A DNA stretch of 27,822 nt from Salipiger profundus (GTDB taxonomy: Bacteria > Pseudomonadota > Alphaproteobacteria > Rhodobacterales > Rhodobacteraceae): assembly GCF_001969385.1 (NCBI RefSeq), contig NZ_CP014799.1, forward strand, positions 1 through 27,822, read 5' to 3'. The translations under genes were made by a program, and so were the position numbers. The notes below the pieces were generated by a model. That model did no database searches and was not told the DNA's origin. It saw nothing but the letters and a program-made list of their open reading frames with translations. This document shows positions 1 through 5,936 of the stretch, in pieces. The stretch's first letter is position 1, and every line of letters begins with the position of its first letter.

Positions 1-71
1 CGCACATCTCGCCCCTCGGTTGGGCCCATGTCCTGCTCACTGGCGAATACAAGTGGCCGAAAAGGGCTTAA
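1..71 (+). CDS. tnpA: 3' end of Tn3-family transposase TnpA (continues from the right edge)
   Basis: These bases encode the last 23 residues of the transposase that begins at 25008. The right edge leaves one base (g) of a codon, and bases 1-2 complete it as GCG. Reading then continues through the motif PLGWAHVLLTGEYKWP to a TAA stop at 69-71. This C-terminus is typical of Tn3-family TnpA. The stop overlaps the terminal inverted repeat (67-104), as is usual in compact Tn3 elements. The whole protein is 961 aa when both edges are joined. Alternative: the window was cut from between two transposon copies, but the exact codon continuation makes a circular molecule the simpler reading. Confidence 0.93.
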   Translation, partial: HISPLGWAHVLLTGEYKWPKRA

Positions 72-104
72 CGTAGGATCCTGCCCCCTCCGGCATCAGC
101 CCCC
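67..104 (-). repeat. Tn3-family terminal inverted repeat, tnpA end
   Basis: This is a 38-bp repeat whose outer end is CCCC at 101-104. Its reverse complement starts GGGGCTGATGCCGGAG and ends ACGTTAAG, the classic Tn3 terminus pattern. It matches the repeat at 24222-24259 with only a few differences. The transposon lies to its left, across the window edge. Confidence 0.93.
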
Positions 105-386
105 AATATCTTCGGCCAGGGACCGGAACCCGGCACCGCGTTCCCGGATCGCCTCTACGATCTCCAAGAGGTCCTTCAGAGAACGCGCCAGGCGGTCATA
201 CTTGGTGACAGTGACAACGTCGCCGCCGCGGAGCTGCTCCAGCATTCTGTCCAGTTCCGGACGGGCGCGCCTCGATCCGCTTATCTTGTCCGCGAAAACC
301 TTCTCGGCACCCGCTGCCGAAAGCGCATCCGTCTGTGAATCTAGGCTCTGATCGTCAGTGCTGACGCGGGCGTATCCAATGATCAT
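96..386 (-). pseudogene. N-terminal half of a serine resolvase, interrupted by Tn3
   Basis: The frame encodes the catalytic domain of a small serine recombinase. It begins MIIGYARVSTDDQSL, with the catalytic serine at residue 9 in the YARVS motif, followed by SRRARPELDRML and YDRLARSL, and breaks after FRSLAEDI. The last codons before TGA come from the inserted transposon repeat. The remaining 85 residues are at 23959-24221 on the same strand; together they give a 179-aa resolvase of normal size. The gene is read away from repeat R1 (397-549), which sits directly upstream as a res site normally does. The helix-turn-helix is lost from this half, so an active product is unlikely. Confidence 0.93.
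105..109. repeat. 5-bp target-site duplication AATAT (left copy)
   Basis: AATAT directly abuts the outer end of the inverted repeat and recurs at 24217-24221 next to the other repeat. Five-bp duplications are characteristic of Tn3-family transposition. Removing one copy together with the transposon restores an open resolvase frame (…EDI-DTTTPAG…). Confidence 0.92.
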
Positions 387-396
387 GGTTCACTGT

Positions 397-549
397 GACA
401 AAAACCTGCCAAAACTGCAAAGGTTTTGCCGGGGGTTTTTGTCCCAGCTAAGCAGTTGATCCTGGGTAGGGCAGGGCGTTTGGACAAAAACGACCGTTTT
501 TGACGCAACAGTTTTGGCATGGGGTTTGTGGCCGCAGTGCGGGACGAAA
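397..549 (+). repeat. Resolvase-site-like repeat R1, upstream of the broken resolvase gene
   Basis: R1 fills the gap between the resolvase start (386) and the acetyltransferase stop (571). It holds nested symmetries. GACAAAAACC at 397-406 pairs with GGTTTTTGTC at 434-443. A 22-bp palindrome at 483-504 has arms GACAAAAACG and CGTTTTTGAC around AC. A third block at 510-533 (GTTTTGGCA, GGGGTTTGTGG) precedes GCGGGACGAAAC. The middle and right blocks recur in R2-R4. Three subsites of paired half-sites upstream of a resolvase gene is the usual res layout. The role is inferred. Confidence 0.7.
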
Positions 550-570
550 CTGTTGTTCGCGGCTTCTAGT

Positions 571-1059
571 TTAGCGCGTTGCCAGCATCGGCAGTATGCG
601 ACCCCATTGCGTTTCTTTTGGCTGCCCCGACGGTTCAAATCCTAGCTTCCTGTAAACTGCAATCGCTCGTTCATTGTCCGGGTGAGGGTCGGTCGCGATC
701 ACCGGCGCACCGCCGTCAAAGAGAATGTTCATTCTCGCGCTAATGAACGCCGTCCCATGCCCAACTCCGATCATCTTGGGATCGCCGATGTATTGATCGA
801 TCCCTCGCGCACCCTTTGGAAGATGTGCAAAGTGATGCTCTTCCCACCCGTGGACGGAGTAATCCTGCATGAAGGCAAATGGACGCCCATCAACCAAGAC
901 GATCCAACGCGACACGCGAGGATCGCTTATTTCTTCCTCATCATACGGTTCGTCTGAATCCCACCATTCGCGGACATGTGACTGGGCCTGCCACTCTAAC
1001 AGCATGGGCAGATCGCCCACCGTCACTTTGCGGAAATCGTATTTTCTGGCGGCTATCAT
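571..1059 (-). CDS. GNAT acetyltransferase, AAC(6')-like (putative aminoglycoside N-acetyltransferase)
   Basis: This 162-aa protein is full length for the Acetyltransf_8 / AAC(6')-I group. The acetyl-CoA-binding motif is visible as GDPKMIGVGHGTAFI (about residues 92-106). It is followed by ATDPHPDNERAIAVYRKLGF (about 122-141), the conserved family pattern near the C-terminus. Such enzymes acetylate the 6'-amino group of aminoglycosides using acetyl-CoA. Relatives of unknown substrate also exist, so the substrate is inferred. The ATG at 1057-1059 has only a weak ribosome-binding site. The gene stands alone between repeats R1 and R2, its stop codon about 21 bp from R1, like a cassette. Its base composition is lower in GC than the block starting at 2224. 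Confidence 0.8.
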   Translation of the reverse strand: MIAARKYDFRKVTVGDLPMLLEWQAQSHVREWWDSDEPYDEEEISDPRVSRWIVLVDGRPFAFMQDYSVHGWEEHHFAHLPKGARGIDQYIGDPKMIGVGHGTAFISARMNILFDGGAPVIATDPHPDNERAIAVYRKLGFEPSGQPKETQWGRILPMLATR

Positions 1060-1092
1060 TTTTACACTCTAGCACATCGCTTCACGGTCGGC

Positions 1093-1221
1093 GTGGGCTC
1101 GTTCGAGCCCTTCTCTGCACAGCAGGAAGTGCCAAAACTCAGGCGTTTTTGTCACCGGCGGAAACGACCGTTTTTGGCCCACAGGTTCTGTCAGGGGGGG
1201 TTGTCCGCTTGGCGGACGGAG
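1093..1221 (+). repeat. Resolvase-site-like repeat R2
   Basis: R2 is a direct copy of the family: TGGGCTCG…, GCCAAAACTCAGGCG at about 1131-1145, TGTCACCGGCGGAAACGACC, CGTTTTTGG, then AGGTTCTGTCAGG and TTGTCCG. It is nearly identical to R4 over about 44 bp (two differences). It starts about 33 bp before the acetyltransferase start codon and ends about 21 bp from the stop of the 199-aa gene. Confidence 0.75.
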
Positions 1222-1242
1222 CTGTCATTGGATTAGCTTCAG

Positions 1243-1842
1243 TCAGCGTCCGCTTGCGAGATATTTTGCCACAGGATCGTCGGTCCAGACTTGCACCTCG
1301 ATATATTTTTCGAACTTTCGTTTGTGGTAGCGGTCATACGTCTCATCCACATCGCCGTCAGGCAAACCGTGTTCCGCCACGACGTCCGCGAGTTCATCCA
1401 TGAAAAAGACGCGTTCATGATAAGGTTCGAGGGGGTCGGGCGGTAAGCCGTAGTCAGGGCCGAGCCGCATTGATACGAAGCTGTCAGGATAGGTGAAACT
1501 TACAGCCTTCTTGGGCAATGATCGCCAATCGAGCGTCACGGTTTCAGGGTCTGGATATAGCCCAGAAAACCAAGCGCATTCCCCTAGAACGAAGTAGTGA
1601 GGGGACTGTCTTTCTGGCTCGCCTCCGCGTGCTTCGAAAAGCCCGCGGAGCTTGGTTTCGGTCCTGCGTCGAAAATCCATGTATCGCTTGCCAAATATGC
1701 GCTTGTAGCCGGGGTTATCTGCCCTTCGCTGTTTCAACCCTTCGATGACTTCGCTCAGTTCATTCGGCTCTAAATCGCTCAAGTTCTGGAACGGGCGGTC
1801 GGTCTGAGAATGGTAGTGCGTGATGAAGTCAGGCAGATTCAT
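1243..1842 (-). CDS. Hypothetical protein, 199 aa, single-gene cassette
   Basis: I do not recognise the family. The protein is soluble, with no signal peptide or membrane segment. It starts MNLPDFITHYHSQTD and has a basic stretch (KRIFGKRYMDFRRRTE, about residues 47-62), a W/Y/P-rich centre and a charged C-terminal third (DVDETYDRYHKRKFEKYIEV). The ATG at 1840-1842 is chosen because it is the first start outside repeat R3; a weak GGAA motif lies about 10 bp upstream. The gene is bounded by R2 and R3, and its stop lies about 21 bp from R2, the same spacing as the other cassette genes. No function is proposed. Confidence 0.7.
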   Translation of the reverse strand: MNLPDFITHYHSQTDRPFQNLSDLEPNELSEVIEGLKQRRADNPGYKRIFGKRYMDFRRRTETKLRGLFEARGGEPERQSPHYFVLGECAWFSGLYPDPETVTLDWRSLPKKAVSFTYPDSFVSMRLGPDYGLPPDPLEPYHERVFFMDELADVVAEHGLPDGDVDETYDRYHKRKFEKYIEVQVWTDDPVAKYLASGR

Positions 1843-1917
1843 GAGCGATCATTTCCAGGGTTCTTGAGGCTTCCTTAGCAGACGTTCGAAAGATTCGCAG
1901 CATCGCATCGGTCTCTC

Positions 1918-2060
1918 TGGGCTCCTTCCGGACCTTCGCCGCAGCGGCAGGATGTGCCAGAACCCAACCGTTTGTGTCACCGGCGGAAAGGACCGTTTTT
2001 GACATGCCGTTTCTGACAGGGGGTTTGTGTCCGGTGTGCGGGACGGAGCGAACGTTCGCT
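1918..2060 (+). repeat. Resolvase-site-like repeat R3
   Basis: R3 carries TGGGCTCC…, GATGTGCCAGAAC, then a 39-bp stretch (1966-2004) identical to 7723-7761 in R5. That stretch includes TGTCACCGGCGGAAAGGACC and CGTTTTTGACA. A third block (GTTTCTGACAGGGGGTTTGT) and GTGCGGGACGGAG follow. A perfect 14-bp palindrome, AGCGAACGTTCGCT, closes it at 2047-2060. Most of the 380 bp between the genes at 1842 and 2224 is this repeat. The rest holds only an 8-bp inverted repeat, CCATAGGC (2097-2104) with GCCTATGG (2123-2130). Confidence 0.75.
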
Positions 2061-2223
2061 GCGCTATTCACGAGCGTCCGTTTCTCATGGCCATAACCAT
2101 AGGCTACATGTCGCGAGGTCGCGCCTATGGGCTGCGTTCCGCGCAGGGTGGGTCAGGATCGACCCGCGTGTCGACCCTTGCGGGCGGCTGCGCTAGGTTT
2201 AGTGCGGCTATCGGAGACCGCCC

Positions 2224-3222
2224 ATGCGCCTTCGCCTCGCCGCAATGTTCGTCGTTCTCGCAGAGCCGGTGTCCGCGCAGGACATGGCGCTCGACGCCTC
2301 GACCCTGCGCGCCGCGCTCGACTCCTTCGATGTGCCGGGCATCGCGGTGGCCATGCTTGCGGATTGCGCGCCCATGGCGACCGTTGAGGCCGGTCTTGCG
2401 GATGTCGCCGCGGGCGATCCGGTGACGCGCGACACCGCGTTCGAGGCCGCCTCGCTCTCAAAGCCGGTCTTTGCGCATATCGTGCTGCAACTCGCGGATG
2501 AGGGCGTCATCGATCTGGACCGCCCCATTGCCGAGATCATGCCCTATCCGCGCATCACCGACGCGCAGGCCTATGCCCGGATCACCCCGCGCATGGTGCT
2601 GACCCATCGGACGGGCTTGCCGAACTGGGCCGAAGCGGACGGCAGCTTCCGCTCGACCGCGCCCATCGCCTTCGACACGCCGCCCGGCACGGCCTACACC
2701 TATTCCGGCGAGGGGTTCGAACTCCTGCGCACGCTGGTCGAGCGGGAGACGGGCCAGAGCCTCGCGGCCCTGTTCGAGGCACGCCTGGGGATCTTGATGC
2801 CACACTCCTCGTTCGCGGGGCTGCCCGAAGGCGCCGCGCCCTCGCGCGGCTACGTCTCGGCCCGCGATCCCGGTGAGGGCCGTGCGCTCAGTTACGGCGG
2901 CGCGGCGGGCGGCTTGGTGACGACCGCATCCGATTACGCCGCCTTCCTCGGCTATGTCTGCCGCGAGGAGGGGCTCTCGGCCGCCATGCAGGCCGACATG
3001 CTGCGCCCCCAGTCACCCGTGCCACCCGGCCTCTGGTCTGGACCGGCCTCCTGGGGCCTCGGGTGGGCGGTGGTACAGATGGGCCCCGAGACCATCGTCG
3101 CCCATGACGGCAACAACGGCGCCTACCGCGCTCTGGCGGGGTTCCTCCCCGCCACGGGGCAGGGTTTCGTCTTCCTCAGCAACGGCCGCAACGGCGGCGA
3201 CCTCATCGAGCAGATGGGATGA
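2224..3222 (+). CDS. Beta-lactamase-family serine hydrolase (class C / PF00144 fold), exported
   Basis: This 332-aa protein has a short signal peptide (MRLRLAAMFVVLAEPVSA, probable cleavage before QD). The catalytic SxxK is in ASLSKPVFA at about residues 76-84. A tyrosine motif, YTYSGEG, is near residue 160, and a HDGNN motif near residue 296 stands in for KTG. That set marks the serine beta-lactamase/D-aminopeptidase/esterase superfamily. A true beta-lactamase is not proven, because the YxN motif reads Y-S-G. The start has GGAG about 8 bp upstream. The stop overlaps the ATG of the S41 pseudogene (ATGA at 3219-3222), showing a former operon. GC is very high, unlike the neighbouring cassette genes, so this block probably came from a high-GC chromosome. 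Confidence 0.8.
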   Translation: MRLRLAAMFVVLAEPVSAQDMALDASTLRAALDSFDVPGIAVAMLADCAPMATVEAGLADVAAGDPVTRDTAFEAASLSKPVFAHIVLQLADEGVIDLDRPIAEIMPYPRITDAQAYARITPRMVLTHRTGLPNWAEADGSFRSTAPIAFDTPPGTAYTYSGEGFELLRTLVERETGQSLAALFEARLGILMPHSSFAGLPEGAAPSRGYVSARDPGEGRALSYGGAAGGLVTTASDYAAFLGYVCREEGLSAAMQADMLRPQSPVPPGLWSGPASWGLGWAVVQMGPETIVAHDGNNGAYRALAGFLPATGQGFVFLSNGRNGGDLIEQMG

Positions 3223-3580
3223 GGACCGCCGCCGCGGCCCTCTCGGTCGCCATCGCGCTCGGCACGCCGGAGCGGGCGGAGGAACCGTTCGATCCGTAGG
3301 CCGGCTTCGACGCTTTCTGGACCATCTTCGACGAACGCTACGCTCTGTTCGAGGTGAAACACGTCGATTGGGACGCCGTGTGGGCGGTCTACGCCCCGCG
3401 CGTCGATCCCGTGACGACGCATGCGGAACTCTTCACGCTCTTCGAGAGTGTGACCGATCTCCTGAACGACATCCACGTCAAGGTCGAATACACTCGCACG
3501 GGCCGTTTCGCCCGCTCTGGCGGACGCGGGCTGGGGATCGCCCCCTTCGATGCGGGCACTTTCTCGACCGACCATGCCGC
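3219..3580 (+). pseudogene. S41-type peptidase (C-terminal processing / tricorn-like) remnant
   Basis: The frame starts with an ATG overlapping the hydrolase stop and a signal-like N-terminus (MRTAAAALSVAIALG). It hits an in-frame TAG at 3297-3299, then continues in the same frame with GFDAFWTIFDERYALFEVK and LFTLFESVTDLLNDIHVKV. This is the helical N-terminal region that precedes the protease core in tricorn-like S41 peptidases. The gene ends near 3580, where unrelated sequence is joined, so the catalytic domain is gone. One nonsense codon plus a 3' truncation make it inactive. Confidence 0.65.
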
Positions 3581-3585
3581 GCTCG

Positions 3586-3800
3586 TGCCGGACTGCACGA
3601 CGTGGCGCACCGGTGCTCCGTCGACGTAGCCTGGGCAGCCAACGCTGCCAGGGTTCAGTATCACCCGTCCATCCGGCAGAACGATGCGGCGCGGCAGGTG
3701 CGTGTGCCCGCAGAGCACGAGGCGCGCGTCGATCCGGTCCGCCTCGCCCGCAGGACGATCTTCCCCTCCGGCGAGACCGCCTCCCCCCCGACGCGGCTAT
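3586..3800 (-). pseudogene. Metallophosphoesterase C-terminal remnant
   Basis: The minus strand reads DARLVLCGHTHLPRR, then VILNPGSVGCPGY and PVRHVVQSG. GHTHLP and NPGSVG are the C-terminal metal-binding and structural motifs of YfcE/MJ0936-type metallophosphoesterases. The N-terminal metal-binding motifs are absent. At its 3' end the frame runs into the antisense of the S41 remnant. The sequence upstream to about 3800 stays in frame but has no start I would trust. It is a fragment joined by recombination, not a working gene. Confidence 0.6.
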
Positions 3801-4025
3801 GATCTGCGCGCTGTATGGATGTCTGGCTAGGAGAACGCGGTTCTTGGCGGTGTTACACGAAACACGGTCTTCGGGCCGGTCACGGGAAGCGATAAGCGTC
3901 GCGGGCAGACGCTAAGGCAGTTTCCACGCGGTCTGTCGCGCATCTGCACACGAGGTGATTGATCAATCCAGACCGAAGGGCTTAATAGATGACTCTACGT
4001 CATCGTTCGTATCGGAGCACTGACA
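3801..4025. other. No recognisable gene
   Basis: Short unassigned sequence between the metallophosphoesterase remnant and the acidic-protein gene. It probably contains the promoter for the 4026-5203 pair, but no convincing -35/-10 pair was identified. Confidence 0.4.
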
Positions 4026-4460
4026 ATGTTGGACTTGTATTTCGACGGCACGCCGGGTGGCGGCTGGACTTGGGGCGACATCGAGGAGTTCGGGGCGACC
4101 GATCCGGCGTCCCTCCCCCAGTGGCAGCAGGATGCCATCGAGGACCTCTTCAACGAGATGCAGTACGATCCCCGGATCGCCGCGCTTCTCGACGCGTATG
4201 AGAACATTCCGAACCCGTCCCAACCGATCACCAACGCGGTGCTGAACCAGACCGTGCAGGTCGCGCAGGAGAACGCGGCGAACGGTCAGTACGACGGCTG
4301 GGTGGACCAGTTCGAGTGGGCGTCCGGGCATGCTGATGCCTGGTACGACGCCAATGGGTACGACGACCCCTATCTCGATTGGGGCTATTACGACAGCTAC
4401 GACTACTTCTGGGCAGACGATTCGCCGAGCTGGTGGGCCGACGAATACGGGCTCTATTGA
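4026..4460 (+). CDS. Acidic, aromatic-rich hypothetical protein coupled to a nucleotidyltransferase
   Basis: This 144-aa protein is strongly acidic and unusually rich in W, Y and D. The last third reads in steps such as DDPYLDWGYYDSYDYFW and SPSWWADEYGLY. No signal peptide or membrane segment is seen, and I do not recognise the family. Its TGA stop (4458-4460) overlaps the TTG start of the next gene as TTGA, so the two are probably translated together. A DNA-mimic or antitoxin-like partner would fit such an acidic protein next to a nucleotidyltransferase, but that is speculation. The long frame on the opposite strand (3963-4550) is a GC-driven shadow. Confidence 0.65.
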   Translation: MLDLYFDGTPGGGWTWGDIEEFGATDPASLPQWQQDAIEDLFNEMQYDPRIAALLDAYENIPNPSQPITNAVLNQTVQVAQENAANGQYDGWVDQFEWASGHADAWYDANGYDDPYLDWGYYDSYDYFWADDSPSWWADEYGLY

Positions 4461-5203
4461 CGCAAGTGCCGCTTCCGCACCACCTGCCGGTGGAGATCGG
4501 TGACGCGATTGCGTCCACCGTGTCCGAACTCTATCCCGGCGCGCCGGCAACGCTGCTCTACGGCTCGACTCTCTCTGGCGAGCGCAGCGCGCGGAGCGAC
4601 ATCGACCTCCTCGTGATTCTTGCGGGCGGAGACCGGATGGTTGAACGGCGCGTGCGCCGGGGCGGGCTCACCTTTCAGATCACCGCAATCCCGCGTCACG
4701 CGCTGCCGCATCTGCCGGGAGCGAGCCGCAAGGCAGGTCGGCAGGTTGGCCTTGTAGGGCTCGTGCATGGTCAGGTAGTACTAGGCGCGCTGCCGGAACT
4801 GGAAGACCTGCGGCGCCTCGCGGTAGATGCGTTCACCGAAGTGAACGCCGCCATGTCCCGTCAGTGGGAGCGCAATCTCCGCAAGGCGGTGGAGATGGCC
4901 GAGTCCGCCCTGGACAGGCCCGGCCCCGGCGGCACCGCATTGGCGCTGCGCGCGGTGGCGATGCTGATGGAGGCCGAGCTTCAGTCCCGCTCCCGGGACT
5001 ATTTCAGCACCCGCAGCCGCCTGCGCGCTCTGGCCGAAGCGGAGCCCGATATCGTCGCCGACTACGCCCGGATCGCAGCGTCCGTCGCGGCAGGAGAGAT
5101 GGAGCCCCTCGCCGGTGTTGCGCGGCGGCTCCTCAAAACGCTGCCACCCCCGCCCGATGACGAGATCGTCCGCAATGCACCGGTGGCCGTGTTTATGCGC
5201 TAG
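4457..5203 (+). CDS. Nucleotidyltransferase-domain protein (pol beta superfamily) with helical C-terminal domain
   Basis: This 248-aa protein carries the nucleotidyltransferase signature YGSTLSGERSARSDIDLLV: G36-S37, then D48 and D50 as the metal-binding pair. A third acidic residue is not obvious. From about residue 120 the protein is mainly helical and Ala/Arg/Glu-rich, as in KNT-like or HEPN-type C-terminal domains. The TTG at 4457 is chosen because it overlaps the stop of the upstream gene; GTG at 4466 is the alternative. An open frame extends upstream to 4379 but lies inside the acidic-protein gene. Possible roles are an aminoglycoside nucleotidyltransferase, or an MNT-type toxin or antitoxin. 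The sequence does not decide between them. Confidence 0.7.
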   Translation: MTQVPLPHHLPVEIGDAIASTVSELYPGAPATLLYGSTLSGERSARSDIDLLVILAGGDRMVERRVRRGGLTFQITAIPRHALPHLPGASRKAGRQVGLVGLVHGQVVLGALPELEDLRRLAVDAFTEVNAAMSRQWERNLRKAVEMAESALDRPGPGGTALALRAVAMLMEAELQSRSRDYFSTRSRLRALAEAEPDIVADYARIAASVAAGEMEPLAGVARRLLKTLPPPPDDEIVRNAPVAVFMR

Positions 5204-5225
5204 TAGGCGCGGGGCGGCCGCCGGC

Positions 5226-5530
5226 TTACTCCTGCCACCACGTAGCGATTTCCGGAAACGCGATCAGGAGCGCGAGGGCAAGTATCTTGATGCAGATGAA
5301 GGGGACCAGCGCCTTTAAGATATCGGCGAGGGAGATCTCGGGCGGGGCGACGGACTTGAGGTAGAACGCCGCCGGGCCGAAGGGGATGACCGGAAGCTCA
5401 TATCCATGTTCATGGCGAAGAGCACCCGAAGCACACGGAACCTTAGACAAAGGATTTCACGATGAGCACGACGATCGGAATGGTCGGGAGGGCGATGCCG
5501 ACCCAGTCGAGGAAGAGTCCCGGCGGGATT
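5226..5530 (-). pseudogene. TRAP transporter large permease (DctM) C-terminal remnant, frameshifted
   Basis: Two minus-strand frames together recover the end of a DctM-type permease. One reads GLFLDWVGIALPTIPIVVL up to a stop near 5447. After one or more frameshifts, LFAMNMDMSF and then PFGPAAFYLKSVAPPEISLA and LALALLIAFPEIATWWQ follow, to a stop at 5226. These are conserved last-helix sequences of TRAP large subunits. Everything upstream of about 5530 is missing. It is a decayed fragment carried in the mosaic block between R3 and R4. Confidence 0.65.
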
Positions 5531-5791
5531 AGGGTCAGTGGACTTCGGTCTCACTCTAATACTTAGAGATCGCGTCACGGCAGGACGTCGGTGACACGGA
5601 TCAGGAGCAGACGTTCCGACAAGTGCGCCCCAACTGAACCGCAAGGTGGAACAGGTCAGCCGTCGCAATAGCGTCCGTGCAAACTTGCGGAAAGCTCCCA
5701 TGGGCGTGTCTAAATCCATACGGAACACGATGCCGCATCCGCAATACGGCCCGTCGAAGCCGACTTTCATGCGCTTTGCAGCATCCGGTAC
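5531..5791. other. Unassigned sequence between the DctM remnant and R4
   Basis: Open frames exist on both strands here (for example 5601-5855, minus strand), but none has a recognised motif, a good ribosome-binding site or a sensible boundary. The longest one runs through the start of repeat R4. I see no supportable gene. Confidence 0.4.
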
Positions 5792-5906
5792 AGTGGGCTC
5801 GTTCCAGACCTTCTCCGCACCGCAGGATGTGCCAAAACTCAGCCGTTTCTGTCACCGGCGGAAACGACCGTTTTCCGCGTGCAGGTTTCGGCTAGGGGTT
5901 TATGGC
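5792..5906 (+). repeat. Resolvase-site-like repeat R4
   Basis: R4 begins GTGGGCTCGTTCC and continues with GCAGGATGTGCCAAAACTCA, CCGTTTCTGTCACC and GGCGGAAACGACCGTTTTCC. The last is close to a perfect inverted repeat around AC. AGGTTTCGG and AGGGGTTTATGG follow. It matches R2 closely and has the same orientation as all other copies. It ends about 30 bp from the stop codon of the DUF262 gene. Confidence 0.75.
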
Positions 5907-5936
5907 ACATCCAAGAGATGCTCGGCGTGTCCCGAC

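Larger units (their letters stand above)
1..104 (+). mobile_element. Tn3-family transposon, tnpA-end part
   Basis: This is the right-hand end of the cryptic transposon whose main part is 24222-27822. It holds the end of tnpA and one terminal repeat. Joined through the window edges the element is 3,705 bp, with tnpR and tnpA divergent around a presumed res site and no passenger gene visible. Confidence 0.92.

Noticed and set aside
1829..2071. 80-aa minus-strand frame reading out of R3 into the 199-aa gene
   Set aside because: Most of its length is repeat R3, shared with non-coding copies elsewhere. Only the last 25 codons are unique, with no support as a gene.
3963..4550. 195-aa minus-strand frame opposite the acidic-protein gene
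   Set aside because: It is antisense to a coupled gene pair, has no ribosome-binding site or known motif, and its Val/Ile/Gly/Pro-rich composition is what the reverse of a D/Y/W-rich gene gives.
5601..5855. 84-aa minus-strand frame before R4
   Set aside because: No motif recognised, it enters repeat R4, and it overlaps another frame of equal weakness.
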